Below are positions 17,903 through 26,622 of a stretch of 64,000 nt of DNA, one piece after another. The number at the start of each line of letters is the position of its first letter. The stretch's first letter is position 1. Source of the DNA: Bacteroidia bacterium (GTDB taxonomy: Bacteria; Bacteroidota; Bacteroidia; Bacteroidales; Marinilabiliaceae); contig JAUNDI010000007.1 of NCBI GenBank assembly GCA_030526155.1, positions 17,433 through 81,432 on the forward strand. Direction: 5' to 3'. The position numbers and the translations under genes are program-made. The notes beneath the pieces were generated by a model. That model searched no databases, was not told the origin of the DNA, and saw nothing but the letters and a program-made list of their open reading frames with translations.

Positions 17903-18130
17903 TTAGTGGTTGCATACATTTGCTGTATTGACGGTGAATCCGTCGTTTAGAGGTATGAATTTGCCCTTCTCCTTTAGGAAGGATACAAGTTCCTCGGCTG
18001 TTAAGTTTTCCGCGCTACAAGTGTAGAAGCGCTCATCTGCGCCAAACTTCTGCTTAATTGCTTCGATGAGGGATGCCTCATTGTAAGAGTTGCCTTGCAT
18101 CATGTCTAGAACTTCGTGTCCGTGTGTCAT
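17903..18130 (-). CDS. YecH-family metal-binding protein
   Basis: A 75-residue protein that matches Escherichia coli YecH along its length: HGHEVLDMM start, FGADERFYTCSAENLTAEEL centre, KGKFIPLNDGF and a terminal cysteine-histidine pair (VCNH). The conserved His and Cys residues suggest metal binding; its cellular role is unknown. It is the last gene in the minus-strand run below the glycosyltransferases, 35 bases after the third of them, but is probably functionally unrelated. Confidence 0.82.
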   Translation of the reverse strand: MTHGHEVLDMMQGNSYNEASLIEAIKQKFGADERFYTCSAENLTAEELVSFLKEKGKFIPLNDGFTVNTANVCNH

Positions 18131-18165
18131 ATTACTTAGATATTTATTGTTGTTATGTTGTCTAT

Positions 18166-19188
18166 TTATTTTAGGAGACTTATGTACTCCTTGCGATTCT
18201 CTTCAAAGTCATTATTGGCTACGTGAGATGTGGAAGAGTGGTTGCGTATGTGAGCGAACAACTCCTCTGTATTTGTATAGAAGACCCCGTTGTAGTTGAA
18301 ATCCTTTATATCTTTAAATATTGCGTTGCAGAGCATAGGCTTTTGGAAGGATATAGCCTGGATAAAGGTTCCAGATATCTTATAGTTGATATAATCCTCT
18401 GCCGCCTTAGTATTAGGTTCGATAAGAGCCAAAAGATAGTCGCACTTCTCCATATATGCGTTAAATATCTCGTTGCTCACATATTCGTTGAAATATATGA
18501 ACCTATCATTTAGTCCGCTTGATATAATCCAATTTATGAAATTTGGGCCGTCGCCCTTCTTTGCATTCCCCAATAAGACTATTTTGTAATTGATATCCGT
18601 TTTGAAGTTAGCAATCTCCTTGAGGTATTCATAATCTCTACGCTTGTATTCGATAGAACCAGGGACTATAAGGTATACCTCGTTGTCTTTTTTGTCTATA
18701 GTAATATTTGAAGCCTCTGGAGTTACAGATGCAGAGACGGCAGCGCACTTTAGGCTACTATATTTTTCAGCATTAAGCTTCATGTATTTAGCCAAGACAT
18801 AGAAGGCCGATAGGCGGCGATTTATGAGCTTTTGGCCAAAGCTATCGGTAAGTTTGCGTAAGTTGTGTATTGTGCCTACGAAATTGATCCTTTTAGGGAA
18901 AGGTAGGAGACAGAACTTCAACACTGCGGAACCGTGGGCTGTGTTGAATATGACATTATCTATATTGCTATTAATAATGAAAGACCTAACCTGTAGTAGT
19001 TCTGGTATGCTATGAGGGTTTAGGTAATAAATATCTGATACTAATTCTCTATAGCATTCTATATTATTCTTCTGCTTTGTGTTGCAGAATAGGACTATCT
19101 GATAATTGGAACTCAGAAGATAGTGTATTTGAGATTGAATACACTCTGCATGATATGTATTAAATTCTATGAGAGCAACTGTAGGCAT
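18166..19188 (-). CDS. GT-B fold glycosyltransferase (GT4-like)
   Basis: A cytoplasmic 340-residue protein with a two-lobe layout: an N-terminal lobe (VALIEFNTYHAECIQSQI, then FVGTIHNLRK) and a C-terminal nucleotide-sugar lobe (YLIVPGSIEYKRRDYEYL, then IVLLGNAKKGDG). It fits GT-B glycosyltransferases, nearest to GT4 by layout, but the E-x7-E motif is weak, so the family call is cautious. ATG 19188 is preferred to a GTG two codons upstream. It is third in a run of glycosyltransferase genes, which implies assembly of a surface glycan. Confidence 0.7.
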   Translation of the reverse strand: MPTVALIEFNTYHAECIQSQIHYLLSSNYQIVLFCNTKQKNNIECYRELVSDIYYLNPHSIPELLQVRSFIINSNIDNVIFNTAHGSAVLKFCLLPFPKRINFVGTIHNLRKLTDSFGQKLINRRLSAFYVLAKYMKLNAEKYSSLKCAAVSASVTPEASNITIDKKDNEVYLIVPGSIEYKRRDYEYLKEIANFKTDINYKIVLLGNAKKGDGPNFINWIISSGLNDRFIYFNEYVSNEIFNAYMEKCDYLLALIEPNTKAAEDYINYKISGTFIQAISFQKPMLCNAIFKDIKDFNYNGVFYTNTEELFAHIRNHSSTSHVANNDFEENRKEYISLLK

Positions 19189-19221
19189 ATTCACAAAGTA
19201 AGTTCAATTTTTCCATACAAA

Positions 19222-20325
19222 TCAGAAGCCTAACTTGTATTTTAGCTTATAATAATTGTGCATTATTGTATAATTCCATGCATTACGAATAGAGTGCATA
19301 GAATGGCAAGGGTGTATGGTGCAAGAGGCAGGAGATGTTGGGGCTTCTATATCGTCGATATTTTTAGCTATTAGGTTGAACATATTATAATCGTGGAGAG
19401 ACATCTGTCTACATTGGCTCAATATTTCTGTAGCCCCCTCCGCTACATTAGACGAGATGCAGAGATCTATGGCAGCTATAGCCTCGTTAGGATTATTGAT
19501 ATCTATACGACAGAGAGCTTCGCTAGGAAAATAAGAGTTGATATTATTGCAACCATAATATATAGGGAAAGCCCCTTCGATGAAGCAATCTGTAAGTTTT
19601 TCTGTGAAGTAATTGTCAGAGCAAGAGTTTTCTATGGCAATATGATACTTATAGTCGGCAAGAACCTCATGCTTATCTTCAAAAGAGCGGAATCCCCTAC
19701 CGAAGACATCTATTTGATCGCCATAATGCGCTTTGAGAGTCTCTACAAACTTTAGTCGTGCTTGATGTCCTGCAGAGAAAGCCTTGTTACTAGAGACAAC
19801 AGATAACAACTTTGTTCGTTGGCTTATAGGTTTAGGAGAAGATGATGTATAATCATCATACGTTGTTGCAATCTTTACCTTACTAGGGGTGAATTGAAGA
19901 CCAGAGAACCATTCTAGTATAGGAGGAGTCATAACGACATTATTACCTCTCATTGTGTCTTGACAAGACAGTACGCGACCGAATTGTCGGACATAATCGC
20001 GAGGAAAGTCAAAGACAGATCGAGGTTCACTAGTGCATAATATGATATTTTCGCGACGCACTTTGAATGAGGTTGTATTGCGAAGATACTTACCTCTAAT
20101 AGCTACGAAGTCGTACTCTACATCCTCGGGATTTACATTAGACATAAAGAGATAGTCGTGTTTTAGTCCATTTTGAGGTGTAGCTCGCCATACACCCTGC
20201 ATTGCTGGAGTTTGGCGTAGCGAGAGATCGTTTTTGCCGCTAATAATAAGGACCCTTCTCATGTTGAGAGATAAATTACGCTTTGTATGAAAAATTATTG
20301 TATGGTATGCGATTTCAAGGGGCAT
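19222..20325 (-). CDS. Glycosyltransferase family 10 (alpha-1,3-fucosyltransferase type)
   Basis: A 367-residue protein with the GT10 C-terminal signature: YKYHIAIENS, then DNYFTEKLTDCFIEGAFPIYYG (about 235-265), the donor-site block of bacterial fucosyltransferases. It would transfer fucose or a related sugar from GDP-sugar to a surface glycan. Its ATG overlaps the stop of the GT90 gene (TAATG). An internal ATG at residue 22 (MRRVLIISGK) is an alternative start that looks more like the family N-terminus. The nearby guanylyltransferase supplies GDP-mannose, the precursor of GDP-fucose, which supports the assignment. Confidence 0.85.
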   Translation of the reverse strand: MPLEIAYHTIIFHTKRNLSLNMRRVLIISGKNDLSLRQTPAMQGVWRATPQNGLKHDYLFMSNVNPEDVEYDFVAIRGKYLRNTTSFKVRRENIILCTSEPRSVFDFPRDYVRQFGRVLSCQDTMRGNNVVMTPPILEWFSGLQFTPSKVKIATTYDDYTSSSPKPISQRTKLLSVVSSNKAFSAGHQARLKFVETLKAHYGDQIDVFGRGFRSFEDKHEVLADYKYHIAIENSCSDNYFTEKLTDCFIEGAFPIYYGCNNINSYFPSEALCRIDINNPNEAIAAIDLCISSNVAEGATEILSQCRQMSLHDYNMFNLIAKNIDDIEAPTSPASCTIHPCHSMHSIRNAWNYTIMHNYYKLKYKLGF

Positions 20326-21299
20326 TACTGATTTGTCATTAAGAAATAACGCTTCAGTACTAAAAGAGATATTACTCTTTCGCGCTCCTTGTTTTGAAAT
20401 TGAGCAATAAATTGATGGTTATGCTCTATGATTGCTTTAGCCTCATTGGGGTGGTCAATATAATATTGAAGACGCTCATTGAGGTCTGAGTAATCGCTCT
20501 TTATGCAAATGTAGTTATAATTCGGAATAAGCCTACCCTCCATAGCCCATGTCTCGTATTTGAGCTTAGGCATAACTGGGATAGAGTTTGAAGACATAAT
20601 CCACTTAAGATTAGAAGCCACATCTGCCCCTTCGATACTGAGTATGAACTTGTATTTTAGGTGTTCGGCTATTGTAATTTTAGGTTTAAGCCACTCGGGG
20701 CGATAAATCTCATCCTTGTTGATTTGTCCTAAGATGCACATAGGGTTTGAGAAATGCTTAGTCATGAAGAGAGCTCGATGAGGCTTCTCAATGGTCATGT
20801 ATCCGATAAGTTTATCGATTTTATCCTCATAAGTTATCGAATCTTTGAGGAAGATAAAATGACGCACTTTATCTAGGTTTAGAATAACGCTATTAGCATT
20901 ATTACCATCTATTGGGCGGCTTTTGGTAATAGATGGAAATTGGGGGACATAGTTTATGTCGCCATATAGAGGGATAATCTTCTTGTCGTCTGGGAAGAAG
21001 CGAGTATACTCGTATGTGTCGAAGAAATAGGTACTACGCGCCGGCCTAACCTTTCGACGGTTAGGTTTTTTGAAGTTCTTTAATTCTATAGCCTTGTTAG
21101 ATAATGGCGTTGGAGAAGAGAGTTTGCAATAGTAATTTACCCTATCGTTGATATACTCTACTTCGTCGGGGTGTGCGCTAAGGTACTTATTGATAGTATA
21201 ATCCAGACGCGACTGATAGAATCGCTTAGGCATGAAGTAGCGGTAATACCCCTTTATGTAGAACCATAAGTGCAAATTCTTATTGAAATCTATTGCCAT
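20325..21299 (-). CDS. Glycosyltransferase family 90 (CAP10-like)
   Basis: A 324-residue protein resembling the LPS-modifying GT90 group. The diagnostic block is KYKFILSIEGADVASNLKWIMSSNS (about 225-249) followed by PVMPKLKYETWAM. Known relatives transfer xylose or glucose to capsule or lipopolysaccharide. It is the first gene of the minus-strand glycosyltransferase run, with a promoter at 21320-21327. Confidence 0.83.
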   Translation of the reverse strand: MAIDFNKNLHLWFYIKGYYRYFMPKRFYQSRLDYTINKYLSAHPDEVEYINDRVNYYCKLSSPTPLSNKAIELKNFKKPNRRKVRPARSTYFFDTYEYTRFFPDDKKIIPLYGDINYVPQFPSITKSRPIDGNNANSVILNLDKVRHFIFLKDSITYEDKIDKLIGYMTIEKPHRALFMTKHFSNPMCILGQINKDEIYRPEWLKPKITIAEHLKYKFILSIEGADVASNLKWIMSSNSIPVMPKLKYETWAMEGRLIPNYNYICIKSDYSDLNERLQYYIDHPNEAKAIIEHNHQFIAQFQNKERERVISLLVLKRYFLMTNQ

Positions 21300-21319
21300 A
21301 CCTATTTGTTTATGATTGA

Positions 21320-21327
21320 CAAAGATA
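21320..21327 (-). promoter_or_regulatory. -7 promoter box for glycosyltransferase run
   Basis: TATCTTTG on the minus strand, 21 bases before the GT90 start codon. Confidence 0.65.
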
Positions 21328-21385
21328 GTGTTTTCTTTTTATAGGGGTGTATGGTAGGCTATTTGTAGGTATGGTGTGTATAGTG

Positions 21386-21413
21386 TGAGCTCCCTATTTG
21401 CTCGCAGTTTTTT
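21386..21413 (+). repeat. Copy of dispersed TTGCTCGCA motif
   Basis: The core is at 21398-21406, followed by GTTTTTT. The 20-mer gagctccctatttgctcgca is identical to one at 3.4 kb. Confidence 0.75.
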
Positions 21414-21479
21414 CAATTAAAAAGGGATAAAGAGTGATGATGGATGTATATGAAGGAGAGTTAGCATTAGGTAAGAAGA

Positions 21480-21495
21480 TATATTTGTATATTTG
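21480..21495 (+). promoter_or_regulatory. Two overlapping-register -7 boxes for guanylyltransferase
   Basis: TATATTTG occurs twice in tandem (21480-21487 and 21488-21495). Either fits the consensus; the second is followed by CAGCGG. These boxes lie inside an upstream extension of the reading frame and exclude starts before 21524. Confidence 0.6.
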
Positions 21496-21523
21496 CAGCG
21501 GAAAACAAGCTTACCACATAAAT

Positions 21524-22609
21524 ATGAACCATTTAGTAATTATGGCAGGCGGCGTAGGTAGTCGCTTTTGGCCTATGAGTCGACCAGAGAATCCAAAGCA
21601 ATTTATAGATGTTCTTGGTGTTGGTCGCACATTGATACAACTTACGGTAGATAGATTCGGCAAGGAGTTTGCCCCTGAGAATATATGGATAGTAACATCT
21701 GCGAAGTATGCAGCTAAAGTACGCACTCAGCTTCCAGAGATACCTGAGGATAATATACTACTAGAGCCATGCATGCGCAATACTGCGCCATGTATTGCAT
21801 ATGTGACATGGAAGATAAAGAGCATTGATCCAGAAGCGACACTTATTATTTCCCCTGCAGACCATTTTGTAGTAAATACAGAAGAGTTCCGTAGAGTAAT
21901 AGCAAAAGGTGTAGACTTTGTGAAAGGGACAAGTAACATTCTTACTCTTGGTATGTTCCCAACGCGCCCTGACACAGGCTATGGATATATACAAGCAGGC
22001 AATAAGACATCGGGGTCAGACATTTGTCATGTTCGCGCGTTCAAGGAGAAGCCACAATTGGATGTTGCCAAGCAATATTTGAATGAGGGTGGTTATTATT
22101 GGAATGCAGGACTATTTATTTGGGATGCAAAGACCGCCGAGCAGTCGCTACGTGTATTTGAGCCAGAGATATCATTGTTATTTGACAAGATGTCAGAATC
22201 ATTTGGACAGCCAAACGAGCGAGACGTTATCAACGAGCTATTCCCACAATGTCGTAGCATCTCTATAGACTATGCAGTAATGGAGCGCATGAGTGGCAAG
22301 ACGATAACTATGAATGGCAAGAGTGCTGGTGTGTATGTATTGCCATCAGACTTCGGGTGGTCGGACCTTGGCACATGGGGCTCATTGTACATGCAATTAG
22401 ACAGAGACTCACAAGGCAACGCCGTTGTAGGCAAAGAGAATGTGAGACTCATAGAGAGCAACGACTGTATAGTACGCACATCATCCAATGTCAAGATGGT
22501 ACTACAAGGCTTAGACGGCTATATAGTAGCAGAAGACAACAATACCTTCTTGGTATGTAAAAAAGATGAAGAGCAGCGCATCAAGCAATTCAGCGAGAGC
22601 TTCAAATAA
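21524..22609 (+). CDS. manC: Mannose-1-phosphate guanylyltransferase, copy 1
   Basis: Makes GDP-mannose from mannose-1-phosphate and GTP. With ATG 21524 it has 361 residues. The nucleotidyl-transfer signature is MAGGVGSRFWPMSRPENPKQF, followed by RNTAPCIAY, SPADHFV, FKEKP and ISIDYAVMERM. It lacks the C-terminal isomerase domain of type II enzymes. A paralogue lies at 52.3-53.4 kb. It is divergent from the glycosyltransferases and 6 bases before an O-methyltransferase gene, probably in one transcript with it. It likely feeds GDP-sugar glycans. Confidence 0.93.
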   Translation: MNHLVIMAGGVGSRFWPMSRPENPKQFIDVLGVGRTLIQLTVDRFGKEFAPENIWIVTSAKYAAKVRTQLPEIPEDNILLEPCMRNTAPCIAYVTWKIKSIDPEATLIISPADHFVVNTEEFRRVIAKGVDFVKGTSNILTLGMFPTRPDTGYGYIQAGNKTSGSDICHVRAFKEKPQLDVAKQYLNEGGYYWNAGLFIWDAKTAEQSLRVFEPEISLLFDKMSESFGQPNERDVINELFPQCRSISIDYAVMERMSGKTITMNGKSAGVYVLPSDFGWSDLGTWGSLYMQLDRDSQGNAVVGKENVRLIESNDCIVRTSSNVKMVLQGLDGYIVAEDNNTFLVCKKDEEQRIKQFSESFK

Positions 22610-22615
22610 AGATAT

Positions 22616-23260
22616 ATGATGACGCCCGAGTTAGAAGAGTATATAGAACAGCATATAGACAAAGAGCCTGAGGTATTGCACGAACTTAATAGGCAGTCGC
22701 ACATCAGGTTCTTGCTAGGGCGTATGGCCAGCGGACATTGGCAGGGACGGCTACTAAAGATGTTGGTAAGGATGATTAATCCACAGAACGTATTAGAGTT
22801 AGGCACCTTTACCGGCTACTCTGCCCTTGCTATGGCTGAAGGGCTCTTGAAAGAAGATGCGTATGTAGATACCATAGAGATAGACGATGAGCTAGAGCCT
22901 ACGATAAGAGAGTTTCTAGGGAAGTCGCCCTATGGAGATAGAGTGCGTCTACACATAGGCAAGTGCGAAGAGGTAATAGAGAGGCTAAAAGGACCATGGG
23001 ACCTAGTCTTTATGGATGCCAATAAGAGGAATTATCCTGAGTACTATAAGATATGCATGGAGCATATACCTGTAGGCGGTTATATAATAGCAGATAATAT
23101 ACTTTGGGACGGGAAGGTAATAGGTCCGCTTCCAAAAGCAGACGCTGCACAGACACAAGCCATTAGGGATTTTAATGATATAGTAGCTAACGATCCACGA
23201 GCAGAAAAGGTAATAATACCATTGCGAGATGGGCTTACTATCATTAGAAAAACTTCCTAA
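22616..23260 (+). CDS. O-methyltransferase (catechol-type family)
   Basis: A SAM-dependent methyltransferase of 214 residues (Methyltransf_3). The SAM site is VLELGTFTGYSALAMAEGL (about 60-78), the acidic ribose contact is TIEIDDE, and the metal-site block is DLVFMDANKRNYPEYY and ADNILWDGKV. The substrate is unknown; Bacteroidales relatives are uncharacterised. It starts 6 bases after the guanylyltransferase stop. A second ATG follows the first directly, so the N-terminus could be one residue shorter. Confidence 0.88.
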   Translation: MMTPELEEYIEQHIDKEPEVLHELNRQSHIRFLLGRMASGHWQGRLLKMLVRMINPQNVLELGTFTGYSALAMAEGLLKEDAYVDTIEIDDELEPTIREFLGKSPYGDRVRLHIGKCEEVIERLKGPWDLVFMDANKRNYPEYYKICMEHIPVGGYIIADNILWDGKVIGPLPKADAAQTQAIRDFNDIVANDPRAEKVIIPLRDGLTIIRKTS

Positions 23261-23371
23261 CAGTGTTAATATATTATATTTCAGCAAATAGGGAAATATA
23301 ACCCCTAGTAAATACGTGTTATTGACAATCGATGTTAATAACTATTTGTTTGAGGGAACGACACAAAATAG

Positions 23372-23379
23372 TACTTTTG
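23372..23379 (+). promoter_or_regulatory. -7 promoter box for HU/SPOR gene
   Basis: TACTTTTG, 20 bases before ATG 23400. It lies inside a longer reading frame that could begin at 23316 and so argues against that upstream start. Confidence 0.7.
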
Positions 23380-23399
23380 CATCGTTGAGAAATTTAGAG

Positions 23400-24305
23400 A
23401 TGAAGACAATAGCAAGACATATATCATCAATGTTGTACGACCACGAGTGTGTGATTGTACCTAGGCTAGGTGCGTTTATTACTAATTCGGTAGATGCAAC
23501 GATAGATGTCAATAGAGGTCTTCTACTCCCGCCACGTAAAGAGGTGGTATTCAACATGCAATTGACTCATAATGATGGGTTATTAACAAATTATATTGCA
23601 CAATCAGAGAAGATAACATACGCTGAGGCTACGGCAAGAATCAAGGCATTTGTTGATGACCTAAAAGCAAATCTTGAAGATGGGGAGATAGTATCATTGC
23701 CATACTTAGGCAAGATGGCGCTTTTGAAGAATGATGCTGTAGCCTTTACCTCGAATAGTAAGATGAATTATCTTTCCGAGGCGTATGGGTTAGGCTCCAT
23801 TAGTGCACCTGTACTCTCTAGTAAGGTATCATATACTATAAGGCTTGGAGCACATCCGCAAGCAAAACGTGTTGCTGGATGGGCAGCTGCTGTTGCGCTA
23901 TTATTATGCTTCGGACCAAGACTCAATGACGGCTCTGTACCTGAGAGGAATGATGCTAACTATGCCTCTTTGGCATCAGTATTCGAGTCAAGCATGGTCA
24001 AGGCAACATCAGAAGAGGAATCACAATTATACTATGATGTTGCAGAGAGTATTGTAGAGGAGCCACAAGAGGAGCTTCGCTATCATATAATAATTGGTAG
24101 TTTCCCTACATTGAAAGATGCAAAGAGACGTAGAGCAGAGCTAGAGAAGAAAGGTATTACTGATATTGAGTTAATCACAACGCCAAATAAGAAACGAGTA
24201 CGCTTAAGCGTTGCCTCATTCTCTTCTCAAGAAGAGGCAAAGAAGCAGACCCATATAATACGTAAGATACACGGTATGGAGAAGGCTTGGGTGCTCAAAG
24301 ATTAG
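23400..24305 (+). CDS. Membrane protein with HU-CCDC81 and SPOR domains
   Basis: A 301-residue protein with an unusual but Bacteroidetes-typical layout. The N-terminal part is an HU-like fold (MKTIARHISSMLYDHECV to about 130). One membrane segment follows (VAGWAAAVALLLCFG, about 165-180), then a periplasmic linker and a C-terminal SPOR domain (RYHIIIGSFPTLKDAKRR to the end). SPOR domains bind glycan strands stripped of stem peptides, so the protein probably acts at the division septum. The HU-like part lies on the cytoplasmic side and could bind DNA or protein; this is inference. Confidence 0.85.
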   Translation: MKTIARHISSMLYDHECVIVPRLGAFITNSVDATIDVNRGLLLPPRKEVVFNMQLTHNDGLLTNYIAQSEKITYAEATARIKAFVDDLKANLEDGEIVSLPYLGKMALLKNDAVAFTSNSKMNYLSEAYGLGSISAPVLSSKVSYTIRLGAHPQAKRVAGWAAAVALLLCFGPRLNDGSVPERNDANYASLASVFESSMVKATSEEESQLYYDVAESIVEEPQEELRYHIIIGSFPTLKDAKRRRAELEKKGITDIELITTPNKKRVRLSVASFSSQEEAKKQTHIIRKIHGMEKAWVLKD

Positions 24306-24343
24306 TATTATATTAGAGACAATAACCACCTAAAACAATACAT

Positions 24344-25051
24344 ATGAAGGATAACGATACACTCAGTTATTATACCATTCATGATTTGCCAGAAGAAGAT
24401 AGACCGAGAGAGAAATTACTTAATCAAGGTCCTGAATCCCTTTCAAACAAAGAACTTCTTGCCCTAATGATAGGTAGCGGTGTACCTGGACATTCTGCAT
24501 TAGACCTAGCAAAAGAGCTATTAGATAATCATGATAATAATCTATCCCTCCTTGGTAGAGTAGGGGTGGAAGAGATAATGTCTATAAAAGGTCTTGGGAA
24601 AGCTAAAGCCGCCCATATAGTTGCGACCCTTGAATTCGGACGCAGAAAAGCTAAGGCTGATGCTGAGTATACCATTCGCACATTCCATTCTGCTAATGAT
24701 GTATTTCGTTTGATGCAACCCATAATGGTAGACCTTCCGGAGGAGCATTTCCGTGTAATAATGCTAAATACAGCATGCCAACTAATAAGAATAGAAGAGA
24801 TAAGCGTAGGAGGTATAGATGCTACCATAGTGGATCTGCGAGCACTATTTAGAAGATTATTACTTGGGGGAGCTACTAGATTCATAGCTGTTCATAATCA
24901 TCCATCTGGCAATAGTACACCTAGTAGGCCAGATAAAGAGTTGACATCTCGTATACAGGAGGCGGCTAAAACACTCAGTATACGATTTGACGACCATGTA
25001 ATAATAGGTAAGAATACATATTTTAGTTTCACCGAAGAGGGTTTACTATAA
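24344..25051 (+). CDS. radC: RadC-family JAB-domain protein
   Basis: A 235-residue protein with an N-terminal helix-hairpin-helix region (KGLGKAKAAHIVATLEFGRR) and a C-terminal JAB/MPN metalloprotease-like domain with the zinc motif HNHPSGNSTPSRPD. It is named for DNA repair, but that role has been questioned and the biochemical activity is unknown. Length and motifs are standard. It lies 38 bases after the SPOR gene. Confidence 0.93.
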   Translation: MKDNDTLSYYTIHDLPEEDRPREKLLNQGPESLSNKELLALMIGSGVPGHSALDLAKELLDNHDNNLSLLGRVGVEEIMSIKGLGKAKAAHIVATLEFGRRKAKADAEYTIRTFHSANDVFRLMQPIMVDLPEEHFRVIMLNTACQLIRIEEISVGGIDATIVDLRALFRRLLLGGATRFIAVHNHPSGNSTPSRPDKELTSRIQEAAKTLSIRFDDHVIIGKNTYFSFTEEGLL

Positions 25052-25067
25052 TAATACAATATACAAT

Positions 25068-26009
25068 ATGCCACACCTTGGAGAAATACTTGCACTCGCT
25101 ACAGCAATATTGTGGACCACTTCTGCCATCATTGCCGAGAGAGCAGTAAAACGGGTAGGAGCCCTTAATGCCAATATCTTTAAGATGGCCCTATCTCTAC
25201 TACTTATCATCATTTGCCTATTTGTATATACAGGAACCCCATTCCCTAAATATACTAATAGTACTACATGGATATGGCTTTGTCTGTCAAGTATGGCTGG
25301 ATATGTATTTGGCGACATGTGTCTATTTACTTGCTATAAACAGATAGGCTCTCGTTTTGGTCAGCTATTCATGACCATAGCTCCTCTATCTGCCGCACTA
25401 TTTGGTTGGTTTTTGCTAGGCGAGAGCTTGACGTTGATGGGCTATATAGGTATGACTCTCACCATTGTAGGTATCATGATATCTGTTTTCAATAGACAAA
25501 TGGGCGACGATGGTCAGAAGCATACTAGACTTAAACTCCCTTTGTCGGGCGTTCTATGTGGCATAGGTGCTGGCGTTGGTCAGGGCGTCGGACTTGTACT
25601 TAGTAAGCAAGGTATCTTAGAATATGAAGCGCTTATACCTCAAGATGACACCTCTGCTATGCAGACTCTATCCATGTCGGCTACTTTCATACGCGCCTTC
25701 TGTGGCGTAATAGGATTTACCATTATCCTACTAATAAAGGGTGATAGGAAAAATTTCATCCCCTCTGTATGCCATACTAAGACGCTATTGTTACTTGTTG
25801 GCGCTACCTTATTCGGACCATTTATCGGCGTCTCCCTATCTCTTGAGGCTACACGATATGCAAGTGTTGGCGTTACCCAGACAATAATGTCTATATCTCC
25901 AATATTAATCATAATCCCTGCTATCCTATTCTTTAAGCAAAAAGTAACACTAATAGAGGTAATAGGTGCACTAATAAGCGTTGCAGGAGTAGCGTTGTTT
26001 TTTGTGTAA
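25068..26009 (+). CDS. EamA/DMT-family permease, copy 1
   Basis: A 313-residue inner-membrane protein with ten predicted segments in two EamA halves (about 5-140 and 160-310). The drug/metabolite transporter superfamily exports amino acids or metabolites; the substrate cannot be read from sequence. It starts 16 bases after radC and shares its transcript. From about here the plus strand becomes C-rich rather than G-rich. Confidence 0.85.
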   Translation: MPHLGEILALATAILWTTSAIIAERAVKRVGALNANIFKMALSLLLIIICLFVYTGTPFPKYTNSTTWIWLCLSSMAGYVFGDMCLFTCYKQIGSRFGQLFMTIAPLSAALFGWFLLGESLTLMGYIGMTLTIVGIMISVFNRQMGDDGQKHTRLKLPLSGVLCGIGAGVGQGVGLVLSKQGILEYEALIPQDDTSAMQTLSMSATFIRAFCGVIGFTIILLIKGDRKNFIPSVCHTKTLLLLVGATLFGPFIGVSLSLEATRYASVGVTQTIMSISPILIIIPAILFFKQKVTLIEVIGALISVAGVALFFV

Positions 26010-26022
26010 CAAGAAATTTAAT

Positions 26023-26030
26023 TACCTTTG
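26023..26030 (+). promoter_or_regulatory. -7 promoter box for frr
   Basis: TACCTTTG. The last three bases are a TTG that could be misread as the frr start; the true ATG is 26058. Confidence 0.7.
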
Positions 26031-26057
26031 CACCACATAAATAGAAACATCAAATCT

Positions 26058-26621
26058 ATGCAAGAAGAAATAGAACTCATAATGGACGATGCCAAAGAGC
26101 AAATGCAGAAGGCTATCGACCACCTAGATTACGAATTGGGTAAGATTCGCGCTGGTAAGGCCAACCCTAAAATGCTTGAGGATATCCGTGTTGAGTATTT
26201 CGGCACTGCTACTCCACTCTCACAGGTTGCTAACGTATCAGTACCAGACCCTCGTACTATCGCTATCCGTCCTTGGGAGAAGACTATGATAGCTCCTATC
26301 GAAAAGGCTATTATGGCTGCTAACCTAGGTATGAACCCTGATAATAATGGCGAAATGATACGTATCATGGTTCCACCTTTGACAGAGGAGCGCCGTCGCG
26401 ACCTAGTAAAGCAGGTTAAGAGCGTATGCGAGGATTCTCGTATCGTTATCCGTAACGTACGTCGCGATGCTAATGAGGAGTTCAAGAAGCTTAAAAAGGA
26501 TGGCCTCTCTGAGGATTTAGCTAAGGATGCCGAGGGCGACGTTCAGAAGATTCACGACTCTTTCATGAAGAAGATCGATGAACTCTTCGCTGCTAAGGAG
26601 AAGGACGTAATGACAATATAA
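26058..26621 (+). CDS. frr: Ribosome recycling factor
   Basis: Splits post-termination ribosomes together with EF-G. With ATG 26058 it has 187 residues, the normal length. Family blocks are LGKIRAGKANPKMLEDIRVEYFG, VPDPRTIAIRPWEK, GMNPDNNGEMIRIMVPPLTEERRRDLVKQVK and the C-terminal helical KIDELFAAKEKDVMTI. The TTG ten codons upstream lies in the -7 box and is rejected. Codon use is more biased to optimal codons than in its neighbours, as expected for high expression. Confidence 0.97.
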   Translation: MQEEIELIMDDAKEQMQKAIDHLDYELGKIRAGKANPKMLEDIRVEYFGTATPLSQVANVSVPDPRTIAIRPWEKTMIAPIEKAIMAANLGMNPDNNGEMIRIMVPPLTEERRRDLVKQVKSVCEDSRIVIRNVRRDANEEFKKLKKDGLSEDLAKDAEGDVQKIHDSFMKKIDELFAAKEKDVMTI

Positions 26622-26622
26622 G